This document shows, piece after piece, positions 34,271 to 48,894 of a DNA stretch of 64,000 bases. Under the pieces are notes generated by a model, which had not been told where the DNA came from, searched no databases, and saw nothing but the letters and a program-made list of their open reading frames with translations. This DNA is from Paenisporosarcina antarctica (GTDB lineage: Bacteria > Bacillota > Bacilli > Bacillales_A > Planococcaceae), in NCBI RefSeq assembly GCF_004367585.1, contig NZ_CP038015.1, positions 2,734,001 through 2,798,000 on the forward strand. Direction: 5' to 3'. The position numbers and the translations under genes were made by a program. Every line of letters begins with the position of its first letter. Position 1 is the stretch's first letter.

Positions 34271-34511
34271 CTTGGTTTCCAAATCGCCATAGCCGGCAAT
34301 CTTGCTGCAAATATAACCTAGAGCATGAATTCGAAGCAAGAAGTGACGTTGTCAATTATTGCATCAATCGTTCTATAGGCAATCTCGCGGCGGATTGTTC
34401 GTCCGTCGCTCTCCTATAACCTTCACGTGTACAGGACTTTAAGTTTGGTTTATCTAGAGAATAAACCTAGTTCCTTGTAAAACAGATGAAAATACAATTT
34501 CGACCGATTTC
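34271..34511 (-). repeat. Dispersed element R, copy 7 (inverted)
   Basis: Reverse-oriented copy. Read on the minus strand it runs from GGTCGAAATTGTATTTT through GGAGAGCGACGGACGA and GACAACGTCACTTCT to GGAAACCAAGG. The left arm of the core hairpin is lost. Confidence 0.7.
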
Positions 34512-34839
34512 TACTCATTTTGAAGTATCTGCAGTCCGCAAACCCACAGTCTGGAAATTTGTAAAGCTGTGTTTTTCACTCATTCAGTCGCTTTTCAAAC
34601 ACAATTCCCCATCGATTTGAGGACAACATCGGCATGTGAATTCCCACAGGAGCGTAGCGAAAACAAAAGCATTTTAGCTCTTTCCCTCCCAGCAAAACCC
34701 GCCAATCACTGCGGCGTGGCCATGAATCACTTCATCCTTTCTACTATTTAGGTACGAAATCTTGATTTGTACTGCCGGATGCCTCCGCCAGCTATTTTTG
34801 TGACAAGAAGTGATGGATATCGTTTCCATTATTTCACTA

Positions 34840-34935
34840 TTACAACGTGACGCTCAATTTTTACAACGTGAACTCACTTTTTTACAACTTCACCTTCAAT
34901 AATTACAACGTAACTCCTCATAATTACAACTGAGC
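34840..34935. repeat. Phased short-repeat array B (core TTACAACGTGA)
   Basis: TTACAAC words begin at 34840, 34861, 34882, 34903 and 34924, exactly 21 bp apart. A sixth at 35009 lies 85 bp (about 4 x 21) further on. The intervening ~10 bp vary. Not open for translation throughout. Confidence 0.85.
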
Positions 34936-35052
34936 CTTCGCTCGACAAGAGATAGTATATTTCAATACCCGACAATTACTGAGGCAGGGATACCGTGATC
35001 CATCATTTTTACAACTGAACTATCAATCGACAAGATACTTGCTTTAATTCAA

Positions 35053-35088
35053 AAAAACCCTTCATCTAGGTATAAGATGAAGGGTTTT
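35053..35088 (-). terminator. Terminator of murAA
   Basis: AAAACCCTTCATCT/AGATGAAGGGTTTT stem 20-60 bp after the murAA stop. Confidence 0.88.
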
Positions 35089-35110
35089 GGAATAGGATAG
35101 TATAAGGACA

Positions 35111-36409
35111 TTAAACTGTTTGCATTACTACCTCATCAGATGATTCAGTTGAAACACGTTCAATATCTGCACCAAGTGCTGCTAATTTCAAGTGGAAATT
35201 CACATAACCACGATCTAAATGATAAAGCTCAGTCACACGTGTTACGCCTTCTGAAGCTAAACCAGCTAAGATTAATGCTGCTGCTGCACGTAAATCAGTT
35301 GCTGCCACTTCTGCACCTTGAAGGTTAGATGGTCCTTGCATAATTACTGATCGGCCATCAATTTTGATGTTACCGTTCATGCGACGCAATTCTTCCACAT
35401 GCATAAAGCGGTTTTCAAAGACAGTTTCAGTTATCATACCATTACCTGTAGCCGTTAACATCAATGCCATTACTTGAGATTGCATATCAGTAGGGAAACC
35501 CGGGTGAGGCATTGTTTTAATATCAACAGATTTCAATGTTTTATCTACACGAATACGAAGTCCGTCTTCTTCTTCATTAATATGAACGCCCATTTCCTTC
35601 ATTTTAGCAATAAGTGCTGTCATATGTTCAGGAATTGCGTTCACGATTGTTACATCACCTTTTGTGATAGCTGCCGCTACCATAAATGTACCTGCTTCTA
35701 TGCGATCAGGAATAATATGGTGGAGTGTACCTTCAAGTTCGTAAACACCTTCAATACGAATTGTGTCCGTTCCTGCACCGATAACTCGGCCACCCATTTC
35801 GTTTATGAAGTTTGCTAAATCGACAATTTCTGGCTCTCTAGCTGCATTTTCAATAAATGTCGTACCTTCTGCAAGTGCTGCAGCAGACATAATATTTTCT
35901 GTTGCGCCAACACTAGGGAAGTCTAAATAGATTTTAGCACCTTTTAAACGACCATCAATTTTTGCTTCAACATATCCGTGACCGAACGAAATTTCCGCTC
36001 CCATCGCTTTAAATCCTTTTAAATGCTGATCAATTGGACGTGACCCAATGGCACAGCCACCTGGAAGTGAAACTCTAGCAAAGCCATTACGCGCTAAGAT
36101 TGGTCCCATTACTAATATAGATGCACGCATTTTACTCACATATTCAAATTCGGCTTCACTTGACAACGTTGATGATGAATCAATGATGACTTCATTTTTT
36201 TCTGGGAAATATTCAACTGTAGCTCCCAGACTTTTTAATACTTCATTAATCGTATAAACATCCGCTAAGTTTGCTACATCACGAATAATGTTCTTGCCTT
36301 TCGTGGCTAATAGAGCTCCTGCTAAAACCGGTAATACCGCATTTTTAGCACCCTCTACTCGTACTTTACCAATTAACTTGTGTCCGCCTTTTACAACAAT
36401 TTTTTCCAA
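35111..36409 (-). CDS. murAA: UDP-N-acetylglucosamine 1-carboxyvinyltransferase MurAA
   Basis: 432-aa cytoplasmic enzyme for the first step of peptidoglycan synthesis (PEP plus UDP-GlcNAc). The catalytic Cys loop is [26 protein letters not shown] holds the Lys near the N-terminus, and [11 protein letters not shown] and [11 protein letters not shown] are further family motifs. The start is TTG at 36407-36409 with GGAGGG eight bases upstream; an earlier TTG in frame is covered by that site. This paralogue lies near the atp operon. The second, MurAB, begins at 63742. Confidence 0.95.
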   Translation of the reverse strand: MEKIVVKGGHKLIGKVRVEGAKNAVLPVLAGALLATKGKNIIRDVANLADVYTINEVLKSLGATVEYFPEKNEVIIDSSSTLSSEAEFEYVSKMRASILVMGPILARNGFARVSLPGGCAIGSRPIDQHLKGFKAMGAEISFGHGYVEAKIDGRLKGAKIYLDFPSVGATENIMSAAALAEGTTFIENAAREPEIVDLANFINEMGGRVIGAGTDTIRIEGVYELEGTLHHIIPDRIEAGTFMVAAAITKGDVTIVNAIPEHMTALIAKMKEMGVHINEEEDGLRIRVDKTLKSVDIKTMPHPGFPTDMQSQVMALMLTATGNGMITETVFENRFMHVEELRRMNGNIKIDGRSVIMQGPSNLQGAEVAATDLRAAAALILAGLASEGVTRVTELYHLDRGYVNFHLKLAALGADIERVSTESSDEVVMQTV

Positions 36410-36781
36410 AACATGACCCTCCAAATTCTCTATTATGATTTTACTCTATGTGTGTCGATTTATATCGTATGATGTCAGTTATAAGGAATAAAACATTACT
36501 TATGTTACAGTCATTTTGTGTATTACACAAGTAACGATACACTCATTTTAAAAAAGATTTATTACAAAGAATGGTCTTATATAATACGTTAATTCCGAGT
36601 GCTTTGTGTGGGTCAAAAATGAAACTCTTTCAAACTCTTAATCCTTAAGTGACTACATTTACATTTCCCTATTTTAATAGACTTAAAACATACTTCGACA
36701 ATTTATTTCCCGGGGAATATTTTATTCTCTCCATGGCCATAGCTACGAAACATTCATCTTTATGGGCACAAAGAGAACGAA
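36410..36781. other. Intergenic DNA between murAA and ywzB
   Basis: AT-rich, expected to hold the murAA promoter. No RNA, repeat or terminator could be recognised with confidence. Confidence 0.35.
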
Positions 36782-37018
36782 TCACGAAAATATGTAAGGC
36801 AATTGTCTTGACCAACCGGACATCGATAAGAAAAAGTTAGACACTGATGCGCCAATAGCAATACTTACTAGAATATATAAAACTTGCACCTGAAAAACAT
36901 GGTTTTTTTTCACGACTTTTTCTAACATAACTGCACGTAATGCAAAGAAAGTAATGCCAATAAAGAAGGCATGTGATAAAACGCCTACGAGTGCTTGTTG
37001 CCCAATTTGGTTGTACAT
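36782..37018 (-). CDS. ywzB: DUF1146 membrane protein (YwzB)
   Basis: 78-aa membrane protein with two hydrophobic segments (about residues 10-30 and 45-65) and the DUF1146 family pattern. It is conserved downstream of the atp operon in Bacillales, as ywzB. Function is unknown. AAAGGAG eight bases upstream selects the ATG at 37016-37018 over an earlier one. Confidence 0.8.
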   Translation of the reverse strand: MYNQIGQQALVGVLSHAFFIGITFFALRAVMLEKVVKKNHVFQVQVLYILVSIAIGASVSNFFLSMSGWSRQLPYIFS

Positions 37019-37119
37019 AGGATTGACTCCTTTCAAAGTTAAGTTGTTACACACAATCAATCTTTGGGAGTTCGATTATCATGATTATATGAATTCAATA
37101 CTAGATGCTCAATAAAAAA

Positions 37120-37158
37120 GCGAGTCGAAGAGAGTTGCTCTCATCGACTCGCCCTATT
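37120..37158 (-). terminator. atp operon terminator
   Basis: Stem GCGAGTCGA/TCGACTCGC with inner GAGAG/CTCTC. A T-run follows on the minus strand, just after the atpC stop at 37162. Confidence 0.88.
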
Positions 37159-37161
37159 TTT

Positions 37162-37590
<429 letters not shown>

Positions 37591-37593
37591 TTA

Positions 37594-39021
<1,428 letters not shown>

Positions 39022-39039
39022 CTATCTAACTTACTAATT

Positions 39040-39918
<879 letters not shown>

Positions 39919-39945
39919 TTATCGTTTTTTATTCATCCAAAAAGA

Positions 39946-41481
<1,536 letters not shown>

Positions 41482-42018
41482 TTAACCAATTAGTTCTTTT
41501 TTCAAGCGTTCTAACTTCGCACTAACACTGTTATCGAAAATACGGTTACCAATTTGTAAACGAATTCCACCAAGTAACGATGGATCGATTTCATTCTCAA
41601 TACGTAAAGCTTTTTTCCCTACTTTGCTAGCAAATGCAGTTGAAATCGCTTCACGCTCAGCATCTGTTAAAGGTCGTGTTGAAAATACTTTCGCATCTAC
41701 AATACCTTGAGCTGCGTTTGAAAGTTCTTCAAACTCAGTAACTACTGCTACCGTTTCGTTAATACGTTTATTGTCAATTAATAATTGTAGTGTGTTTACG
41801 ATAAATGGATTGGCATTACTGAACAATTCACGAATTATTTCTTTTTTACGATCTAAAGAAAGCTTTGGTGAAGCGAGCAATACTGACAAATCCGGATTTT
41901 CTTTAAAGACAACTTTTACTTCACGTAAATCTTCTTCTACGTGAGTTAGTTGGTTATGCTCTTGTGCTAGTTGAAATAACGCAAGGGCGTAAGGTTTTGC
42001 TGTAGTTGATTGACTCAT
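41482..42018 (-). CDS. atpH: ATP synthase F1 subunit delta
   Basis: 178-aa peripheral stalk subunit linking alpha to b. The N-terminal helical bundle ([14 protein letters not shown]) and the C-terminal part ([25 protein letters not shown]) match the family. Its ATG overlaps the atpF stop by four bases (ATGA), so the two are translationally coupled. Confidence 0.96.
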   Translation of the reverse strand: MSQSTTAKPYALALFQLAQEHNQLTHVEEDLREVKVVFKENPDLSVLLASPKLSLDRKKEIIRELFSNANPFIVNTLQLLIDNKRINETVAVVTEFEELSNAAQGIVDAKVFSTRPLTDAEREAISTAFASKVGKKALRIENEIDPSLLGGIRLQIGNRIFDNSVSAKLERLKKELIG

Positions 42019-42545
42019 CCTACATCGCCTGCCTTCGCAATCGTTTCTTCTATTAACGCACGGTTATCTTCCTCAGAAATTTGTTTTCCAAGAACTTTAG
42101 ATGCGGCAAGTACAGATAGAGAAACAACTTGCCCACGTACTGCTGCTATTGCTTTTTCTTTCTCTGTTTCAATCTCACGGACAGCTGATTCTTTCATGCG
42201 ATTCGCTTCAGCGCGTGCAACAGTGACAATTTCTCCACGTTGTACTTCGCCTTGTTTCTTAGCGTTTTCAACAATCGCTTGTGCTTCCGTTCGTGCTACT
42301 TTTAATAAACTATTTTGTTGTTCTAATAATTTACCTGACTCTATGCGGCTATTTTCAGCTGCTTCGATTTCATTCGCAATTAATTCTTCACGTTGTGTCA
42401 TTATGCCCATCAATGGACCCCATGCGAATTTCTTCAGCAATAGCATCAAAATGATGAAAATAATTAAGGTAGTAAAGATGTCACCAGTGTTCAGCAAAGC
42501 CACTTCACCTTCAGTGGCATTCAGTACTAGGTAGTCTAAAAACAC
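42015..42545 (-). CDS. atpF: ATP synthase F0 subunit b
   Basis: 176-aa peripheral stalk subunit. It has a single N-terminal membrane helix (about residues 20-40) followed by a long charged helix for the stator. The start is GTG with GGGAGTG upstream. It overlaps atpH by four bases. A perfect hairpin separates it from atpE. Confidence 0.96.
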   Translation of the reverse strand: MFLDYLVLNATEGEVALLNTGDIFTTLIIFIILMLLLKKFAWGPLMGIMTQREELIANEIEAAENSRIESGKLLEQQNSLLKVARTEAQAIVENAKKQGEVQRGEIVTVARAEANRMKESAVREIETEKEKAIAAVRGQVVSLSVLAASKVLGKQISEEDNRALIEETIAKAGDVG

Positions 42546-42645
42546 GATTGTTTCACTCCCTTCCAGAACTTTATTCTATGTGTGATGCTAAAAATTTGAT
42601 TTATTGAATAATAAGTATCTCAAAGATGTTTACTTCTCAAAAATT

Positions 42646-42669
42646 AATGGCGAAGAATACTTCGCCATT
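42646..42669. other. Hairpin between atpE and atpF
   Basis: Perfect 10-bp arms AATGGCGAAG/CTTCGCCATT around AATA, in the atpE-atpF gap. On the minus strand it follows the atpE stop. It could be an RNA processing or stabilising site that raises subunit c expression over the downstream genes. Confidence 0.6.
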
Positions 42670-42683
42670 TCAAAAATTTTAGA

Positions 42684-42947
<264 letters not shown>

Positions 42948-42975
42948 TTATTTGCTCAAATAAATGAACATTATA

Positions 42976-43695
<720 letters not shown>

Positions 43696-43721
43696 TCATT
43701 CACCTCTCTTTCACAATTCGT

Positions 43722-44093
43722 TTAATGGTGTTTCACATGGTATACAATTCTGTCTACAAGTAAGTAAACATACGGAATCATCAACCCGATGACCGTGCTA
43801 GCTAAGTGAATATGTTCGGGGATGGATATGGCAATCGCGACAGCCGCAATACCCGAGGCGAACCTAAGTGCAGTGCCAAGCGACGCTACTTTCTTCCCTT
43901 CACTTAAGGAGCGGTCGAATTTTTCCAATCTCCGTACGAGGAGCCAAAAATTATACAACCCGAATAGGGAGCCTATTGCTAAGCCAGCAAACACCGATTG
44001 GACAGGTGTAAAACCCCATCCGAGTGCACAGAATGCGAGCAAAAAAAATACGAGTTTCTTTTGCCTTGCGTAAACTTGCTGTAAATCTTGCAT
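43722..44093 (-). CDS. atpI: ATP synthase protein I
   Basis: 123-aa membrane protein with four hydrophobic segments (about residues 13-35, 38-58, 72-92, 95-115). It assists c-ring assembly or Mg/cation handling. AGGAG lies about 11 bases before the ATG. Directly upstream is a recognisable but disrupted atpZ, which normally precedes atpI. Confidence 0.88.
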   Translation of the reverse strand: MQDLQQVYARQKKLVFFLLAFCALGWGFTPVQSVFAGLAIGSLFGLYNFWLLVRRLEKFDRSLSEGKKVASLGTALRFASGIAAVAIAISIPEHIHLASTVIGLMIPYVYLLVDRIVYHVKHH

Positions 44094-44096
44094 AGG

Positions 44097-44318
44097 TTAT
44101 GTATCTCCTGAACCGTATTTTCGAAAGGACAGAATCATGACTGTCACACCAGTATCTAGTCCAATGAACAGACACAGCACTAAAAAATAACGGGGTGGTG
44201 TCTATTTCGCGTGTAGCCACATAGTTGTGAACACGTCGAGTAAAATAGAACCAACAAGTTGTGAGACAATAGCCGACTATAAGGCTATTACTTATAAAGA
44301 ACCTCTTGTTATACGCAT
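44097..44318 (-). pseudogene. atpZ: atpZ pseudogene with three in-frame stops
   Basis: The frame from ATG 44316-44318 (AGGGG five bases upstream) to TAA 44097-44099 is 74 codons, the usual AtpZ length. Recognisable parts are SAIVSQLVGSILLDVFTTMW and FLVLCLFIGLDTGVTVMI, ending RKYGSGDT. Codons 9 (TAA), 14 (TAG) and 39 (TAG) are stops, with no indels. AtpZ is a small two-helix membrane partner of AtpI. It abuts atpI. Confidence 0.75.
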
Positions 44319-44647
44319 GATAACCCCTAAGTTTTTACAAAATACGCAAAAACCGCGAATCTAATAGAAAGTAGATATGACAGGCTTTCAAAGCGTCGTT
44401 ACTGATGAGAACCTTCTGAATTATATCCTTGATAAGCATACAATAGGGCTAAAATGATGTCAATTGATTCCCTAGATTAACTTCACAATGTCTTCACACT
44501 TGACATATTGTAGACAAATTCATGAACAGCGGGCTCAGTTGTTATGAAATTCAGGTAATTTAGACTACATTTATTCAATATATTATTATATTATCGTAAT
44601 ATACTTTGTCGAGATTTAAGGGATGTTCAGGAGTGGAGATCGATTGT
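44319..44647. other. Intergenic DNA upstream of the atp operon
   Basis: Presumed promoter region of the atp operon (minus strand). No clear -35/-10 pair or riboswitch could be assigned. Array E begins at 44648. Confidence 0.35.
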
Positions 44648-44725
44648 TTTATACTCGTTTATTTGGATTTGACCCCATTTTCTAGGTGTTTATCCCTGTT
44701 CACGATTGCTTTATTCCCTTTAACC
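44648..44725. repeat. Phased short-repeat array E
   Basis: TTT words begin at 44648, 44668, 44689 and 44710 (20, 21, 21 bp), followed by TA-T-CC-type cores such as TTTATCCCTGTTC and TTTATTCCC. This is a degenerate array with the same spacing as the others. Confidence 0.55.
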
Positions 44726-44744
44726 GCGCTTTAAAAAACAAAAA

Positions 44745-44760
44745 GGCTGCCGAGGCAGCC
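44745..44760 (-). terminator. Terminator of mnaA
   Basis: GGCTGCC-GA-GGCAGCC with T-run on the minus strand, eight bases after the mnaA stop at 44769. Confidence 0.85.
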
Positions 44761-44768
44761 CTAATTTT

Positions 44769-45884
44769 CTATTTAGTTAAATAGATTTTTAATGCTTCGA
44801 CGATGCGTCTTGATGCTTGTCCGTCACCATAAGGATTTGAAGCTTGTGACATGGATGCATAAGTTGCTTCATTCGTTAGCAACTCTTTTGCTAAGCCATA
44901 AATTGTTTCCTCATCAGTACCCGCTAACTTCAATGTACCTGCTGCAATTCCTTCAGGACGTTCTGTTGTATCGCGTAATACAAGGACTGGCTTACCTAAA
45001 GAAGGTGCTTCTTCCTGAACGCCCCCTGAATCCGTCAATATAATGAAGGAACGTGATGCAAAGTTATGGAAATCTAGTACGTCTAGAGGTTCTATTAAGT
45101 GAATGCGTGGGTCGTTACCCAGTACTTCATTCGCTATTTCTCTAACAACTGGATTCATATGAACTGGATACACAACTTGTACATCATCATGTTCTTCAAT
45201 TAATCGCTTAATTGCACGGAACATGTTGCGCATTGGATCTCCTAAGTTTTCTCGTCGGTGAGCAGTTAATAAAATCATGCGGTCTGTACCGATTTGTTCC
45301 AACACCGGATGCGTATACTCTTCACGGACCGTTGTTTTCAATGCGTCAATGGCCGTGTTGCCAGTAACGACGATTGAATCTTCCGGTTTGTTTTCACGGC
45401 GAAGGTTAGCAGCCGATACTTCCGTTGGTGAGAAATGAATATCAGCCATCACACCTGTTAATTGTCGGTTCATTTCTTCTGGGTACGGTGAATACTTGTT
45501 AAACGTACGAAGTCCCGCTTCCACGTGACCAACCGCGATTTGATTATAAAATGCCGCTAAGCTAGCAATAAAAGTCGTTGTCGTATCGCCATGTACTAAT
45601 ACGATATCAGGCTTCGCTTCTTTCATGACTGCATCCAAACCTTCAAGTCCACGCGTTGTTACGTCGATTAATGTTTGGCGGTCTTTCATAATGTTCAAAT
45701 CGAAGTCTGGCGTAATGCCAAATGTGTCTAATACTTGGTCAAGCATTTGACGATGTTGCGCAGTTACTGTGACGATGGATTCGATTTCATCTGTATGTTT
45801 CTGAAGTTCTAAAACAAGTGGTGCCATTTTTATTGCTTCTGGTCGAGTTCCAAAAATCGTCATGACTTTAAATTTTTTAGTCAT
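44769..45884 (-). CDS. mnaA: UDP-N-acetylglucosamine 2-epimerase (non-hydrolysing)
   Basis: 371-aa cytoplasmic enzyme giving UDP-ManNAc for teichoic acid linkage units. N-terminal motif TIFGTRPEAIKMAPL, then VHGDTTTTFIASLAAFY, and C-terminal DSGGVQEEAPSLGKPVL. It lies downstream of upp and upstream of atp, as in Bacillus (yvyH/mnaA). The start ATG at 45882-45884 has AGGATG upstream. Confidence 0.92.
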   Translation of the reverse strand: MTKKFKVMTIFGTRPEAIKMAPLVLELQKHTDEIESIVTVTAQHRQMLDQVLDTFGITPDFDLNIMKDRQTLIDVTTRGLEGLDAVMKEAKPDIVLVHGDTTTTFIASLAAFYNQIAVGHVEAGLRTFNKYSPYPEEMNRQLTGVMADIHFSPTEVSAANLRRENKPEDSIVVTGNTAIDALKTTVREEYTHPVLEQIGTDRMILLTAHRRENLGDPMRNMFRAIKRLIEEHDDVQVVYPVHMNPVVREIANEVLGNDPRIHLIEPLDVLDFHNFASRSFIILTDSGGVQEEAPSLGKPVLVLRDTTERPEGIAAGTLKLAGTDEETIYGLAKELLTNEATYASMSQASNPYGDGQASRRIVEALKIYLTK

Positions 45885-45905
45885 CAGCTAAGCACATCCT
45901 AACAC

Positions 45906-46565
<660 letters not shown>

Positions 46566-46656
46566 CTATTATAGCAGAAAAAAACGATAACGTTCTACTC
46601 GATTGTTATTTACACTTTTAAGAAAGTTTCGTTTATTAGACTATTTTGTGGTGGTA

Positions 46657-47180
46657 AAGGTTCCTTCTTGATTTAATTGGTTTTGTTTTTTGCTGCGCTG
46701 CTGTTTGGGCAGAGTAAACTTCGTTTAAAAATGGCATCTGCGATTTTAATCCTGTTCATCTTGATTTAATCCCGTTCGCACGTTGTTTATTTCTTTTCAC
46801 GATCACTTTATTCCCGTTCAAAATTTGTTTATTCCTGTTCAACTCCCATTTAATCCCATTCGCCCAATTTCTCCCACAAAAATAACCTGAAACACGTAGT
46901 GTGTAGGGGGCTAATTGGTTTGGTTTTCGCTTCGCTGCTGTTAGAGCAGAGTAAACTTCGTTAGGAAGTGACAGCGGCAATTTTATTCCTGTTCATTTTG
47001 ATTTAATCCCGTTCGCACGTTGTTTATTCCTGTTCACGATCACTTTAATCCTGTTCATACTCCGTTTATTCCTTTTCAACTCCTATTTAATCCCATTCGC
47101 CCAATTTCTCCCACAAAAATACCCCGTAACACGCAGTGTGTAGGGGGCTAATTGGTTTTGGTTTTCGCTTCGCTGCTGTT
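46657..47180. repeat. Two ~240-bp repeat units with phased array C (left pair)
   Basis: Each unit has TCGCTTCGCTGCTGTTAG, GAGTAAACTTCGTT and GTGTAGGGGGCTAATTGG blocks, plus six TTTA(A/T)T cores. Cores start at 46745, 46765, 46786, 46807, 46828, 46849 and, in the second unit, 46982, 47002, 47023, 47044, 47065, 47086. Spacing is 20, then 21 bp throughout. A pair of near-identical units lies at 48350-48872. Confidence 0.9.
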
Positions 47181-47239
47181 AGAAAACAGAGTTATAACTT
47201 TCCTTTCAATTTATTAAAGTTATTAGATAGAATAGATAT

Positions 47240-48202
47240 CTATTTATTATCATTCATGTAATTTAGCATATACTCCCGTTTTTTCTTAGAACCTGATGAA
47301 TCAACATTTAATTTCTCTAGAATTACAGATGCCTGTTTACAGGTTTCAATATGAAGAAAACGTCTGCATTCTTTATTGTTTATTTTCCTATCAATCAACA
47401 TAGCAAAATCGTTAAATGCATTTAGATGCCCTATTTTTGTGGTCTCACCACATTTTTGACATCTCCACTCCCGATATAACTTATTTACAGTAAATTCAGA
47501 GCAGAATTTACAATTGACGCCAGTAATAATATCTTTAGGTTCTATAAAATAATTAGTTGTTATTGGAAAGGGATTGTATTCCTGATGGGCCATTAGAATA
47601 GTATTTAATAGTGTATTTACCTGTTCAGGATTTAATTTCACTTCTGTTCTAGGACGTGTACGTATATAATGCGGCAATTCCTGTAATCCCATAATTGGAA
47701 TTTCTGTTTCATCAAACTGAAGGGAACGATTTGCATCTTTAAAAATAATTACCCGATTGATAGGTATATCGATATTTCTCATATCAAAAAAATCCTGCAA
47801 CAAGTCGGTTATCTCAATTACTTGTCCTATTGGATTTTTATAATAATCAATTTGACCAGAAGTTAACGTTCTTTCTAGCTGAGGATGATTTTTACGAATT
47901 TTAATGTGACCGCCGATATTTTTCATTTCTAAAATAATTACATAATATGGCGTGATTATTAAAGAATCAATCTGAAACCAAGCTGAAGAGTAAAGATGTA
48001 GATCGTGTAAAACATAGTAATCAAATCTAAATTTTACTCGTTCAAAAAGTTTATTTAATAATTCCTCTCCTTTTATACCGGATACGATTTGCCTTTGCAA
48101 CCCGTCTAAAAAAGTATATTGGGGATGCAAAGGAGTTAGCCGCCGAATAGCTGCCTCCACTCCCAATAGTTTCAAAGAATCCGAACGATATTTCATTATC
48201 AT
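47240..48202 (-). CDS. NERD-domain nuclease-like protein with zinc ribbon
   Basis: 320-aa protein. A NERD (nuclease-related) domain lies at about residues 30-160, with IKGEELLNKLF, YYVLHDLHL, QIDSLIITPYYVIILEMKN and the catalytic-type pattern. A C-terminal zinc ribbon has CKFC and CQKC. NERD proteins are often in mobile or defence loci, but the target is unknown. GAGGAG precedes the ATG. It is flanked on both sides by the same repeat pairs. Confidence 0.75.
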   Translation of the reverse strand: MIMKYRSDSLKLLGVEAAIRRLTPLHPQYTFLDGLQRQIVSGIKGEELLNKLFERVKFRFDYYVLHDLHLYSSAWFQIDSLIITPYYVIILEMKNIGGHIKIRKNHPQLERTLTSGQIDYYKNPIGQVIEITDLLQDFFDMRNIDIPINRVIIFKDANRSLQFDETEIPIMGLQELPHYIRTRPRTEVKLNPEQVNTLLNTILMAHQEYNPFPITTNYFIEPKDIITGVNCKFCSEFTVNKLYREWRCQKCGETTKIGHLNAFNDFAMLIDRKINNKECRRFLHIETCKQASVILEKLNVDSSGSKKKREYMLNYMNDNK

Positions 48203-48349
48203 TATTTATCTCCTCTCATAACAGTTTCTTAACTTAAATTTTATTACAAGACACTTTTTTTTACATCTAAGATAGGCAAACTTGAATTTTGACTATGCTT
48301 ATTAGAGGGAAAATTCATTTTTACTATAAAATAATCAGGGATTTTTAAA

Positions 48350-48872
48350 ATTTGGGGTTTTGGAAGTTTTGCTAATTGGTTTTTTTCGCTTTGCTGCTGT
48401 TAGAGCAGAATAAACTTCGTTTGAAAGTGCATCTGCAATTTTAATCCTGTTCATTTTGATTTAATCCCGTTCGCACGTTGTTTAATCCTGTTCACGATCA
48501 CTTTATTCCCGTTCAAAATTCGTTTAATCCTGTTCAACTCCTGTTTAATCCCATTCGCCCAATTTCTCCCACAAAAATCCCCCGTAACACGTAGTGTGTA
48601 GGGGGCTAATTGGTTTTGTTTTCGCTTCGCTCGTGTTAGAGCAGAGTAAACTTCGTTAGGAAGTGACATCTGCAATTTTAATCCTGTTCATTTTGATTTA
48701 ATCCCGTTCGCACGTTGTTTAATCCTGTTCACGATCACTTTATTCCCGTTCAAAATTCGTTTAATTCTGTTCAACTCCTGTTTAATCCCATTCGCCCAAT
48801 TTCTCCCACAAAAATACCCCGTAACACGTAGTGTGTAGGGGGCTAATTGGTTTGGTTTTCGCTTCGCTGGTT
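48350..48872. repeat. Two ~240-bp repeat units with phased array C (right pair)
   Basis: Same unit as 46657-47180. Cores start at 48440, 48460, 48481, 48502, 48523, 48544 and 48677, 48697, 48718, 48739, 48760, 48781 (20, then 21 bp each). Short frames inside give a heptad-like peptide (NGIK, NRIK, NGNK), probably incidental. Confidence 0.9.
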
Positions 48873-48894
48873 TTAACAATGAAGATACAAACGT

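Noticed and set aside
43951-44220. 89-aa minus-strand frame upstream of atpI
   Set aside because: It overlaps atpI and the atpZ pseudogene in a different frame; the atpZ frame carries the recognisable residues.
46756-46980. 74-aa frame in the repeat unit (also at 48451 and 48688)
   Set aside because: It is produced by the repeat sequence itself. The heptads come from the 21-bp period, and the frame is broken in one of four units.
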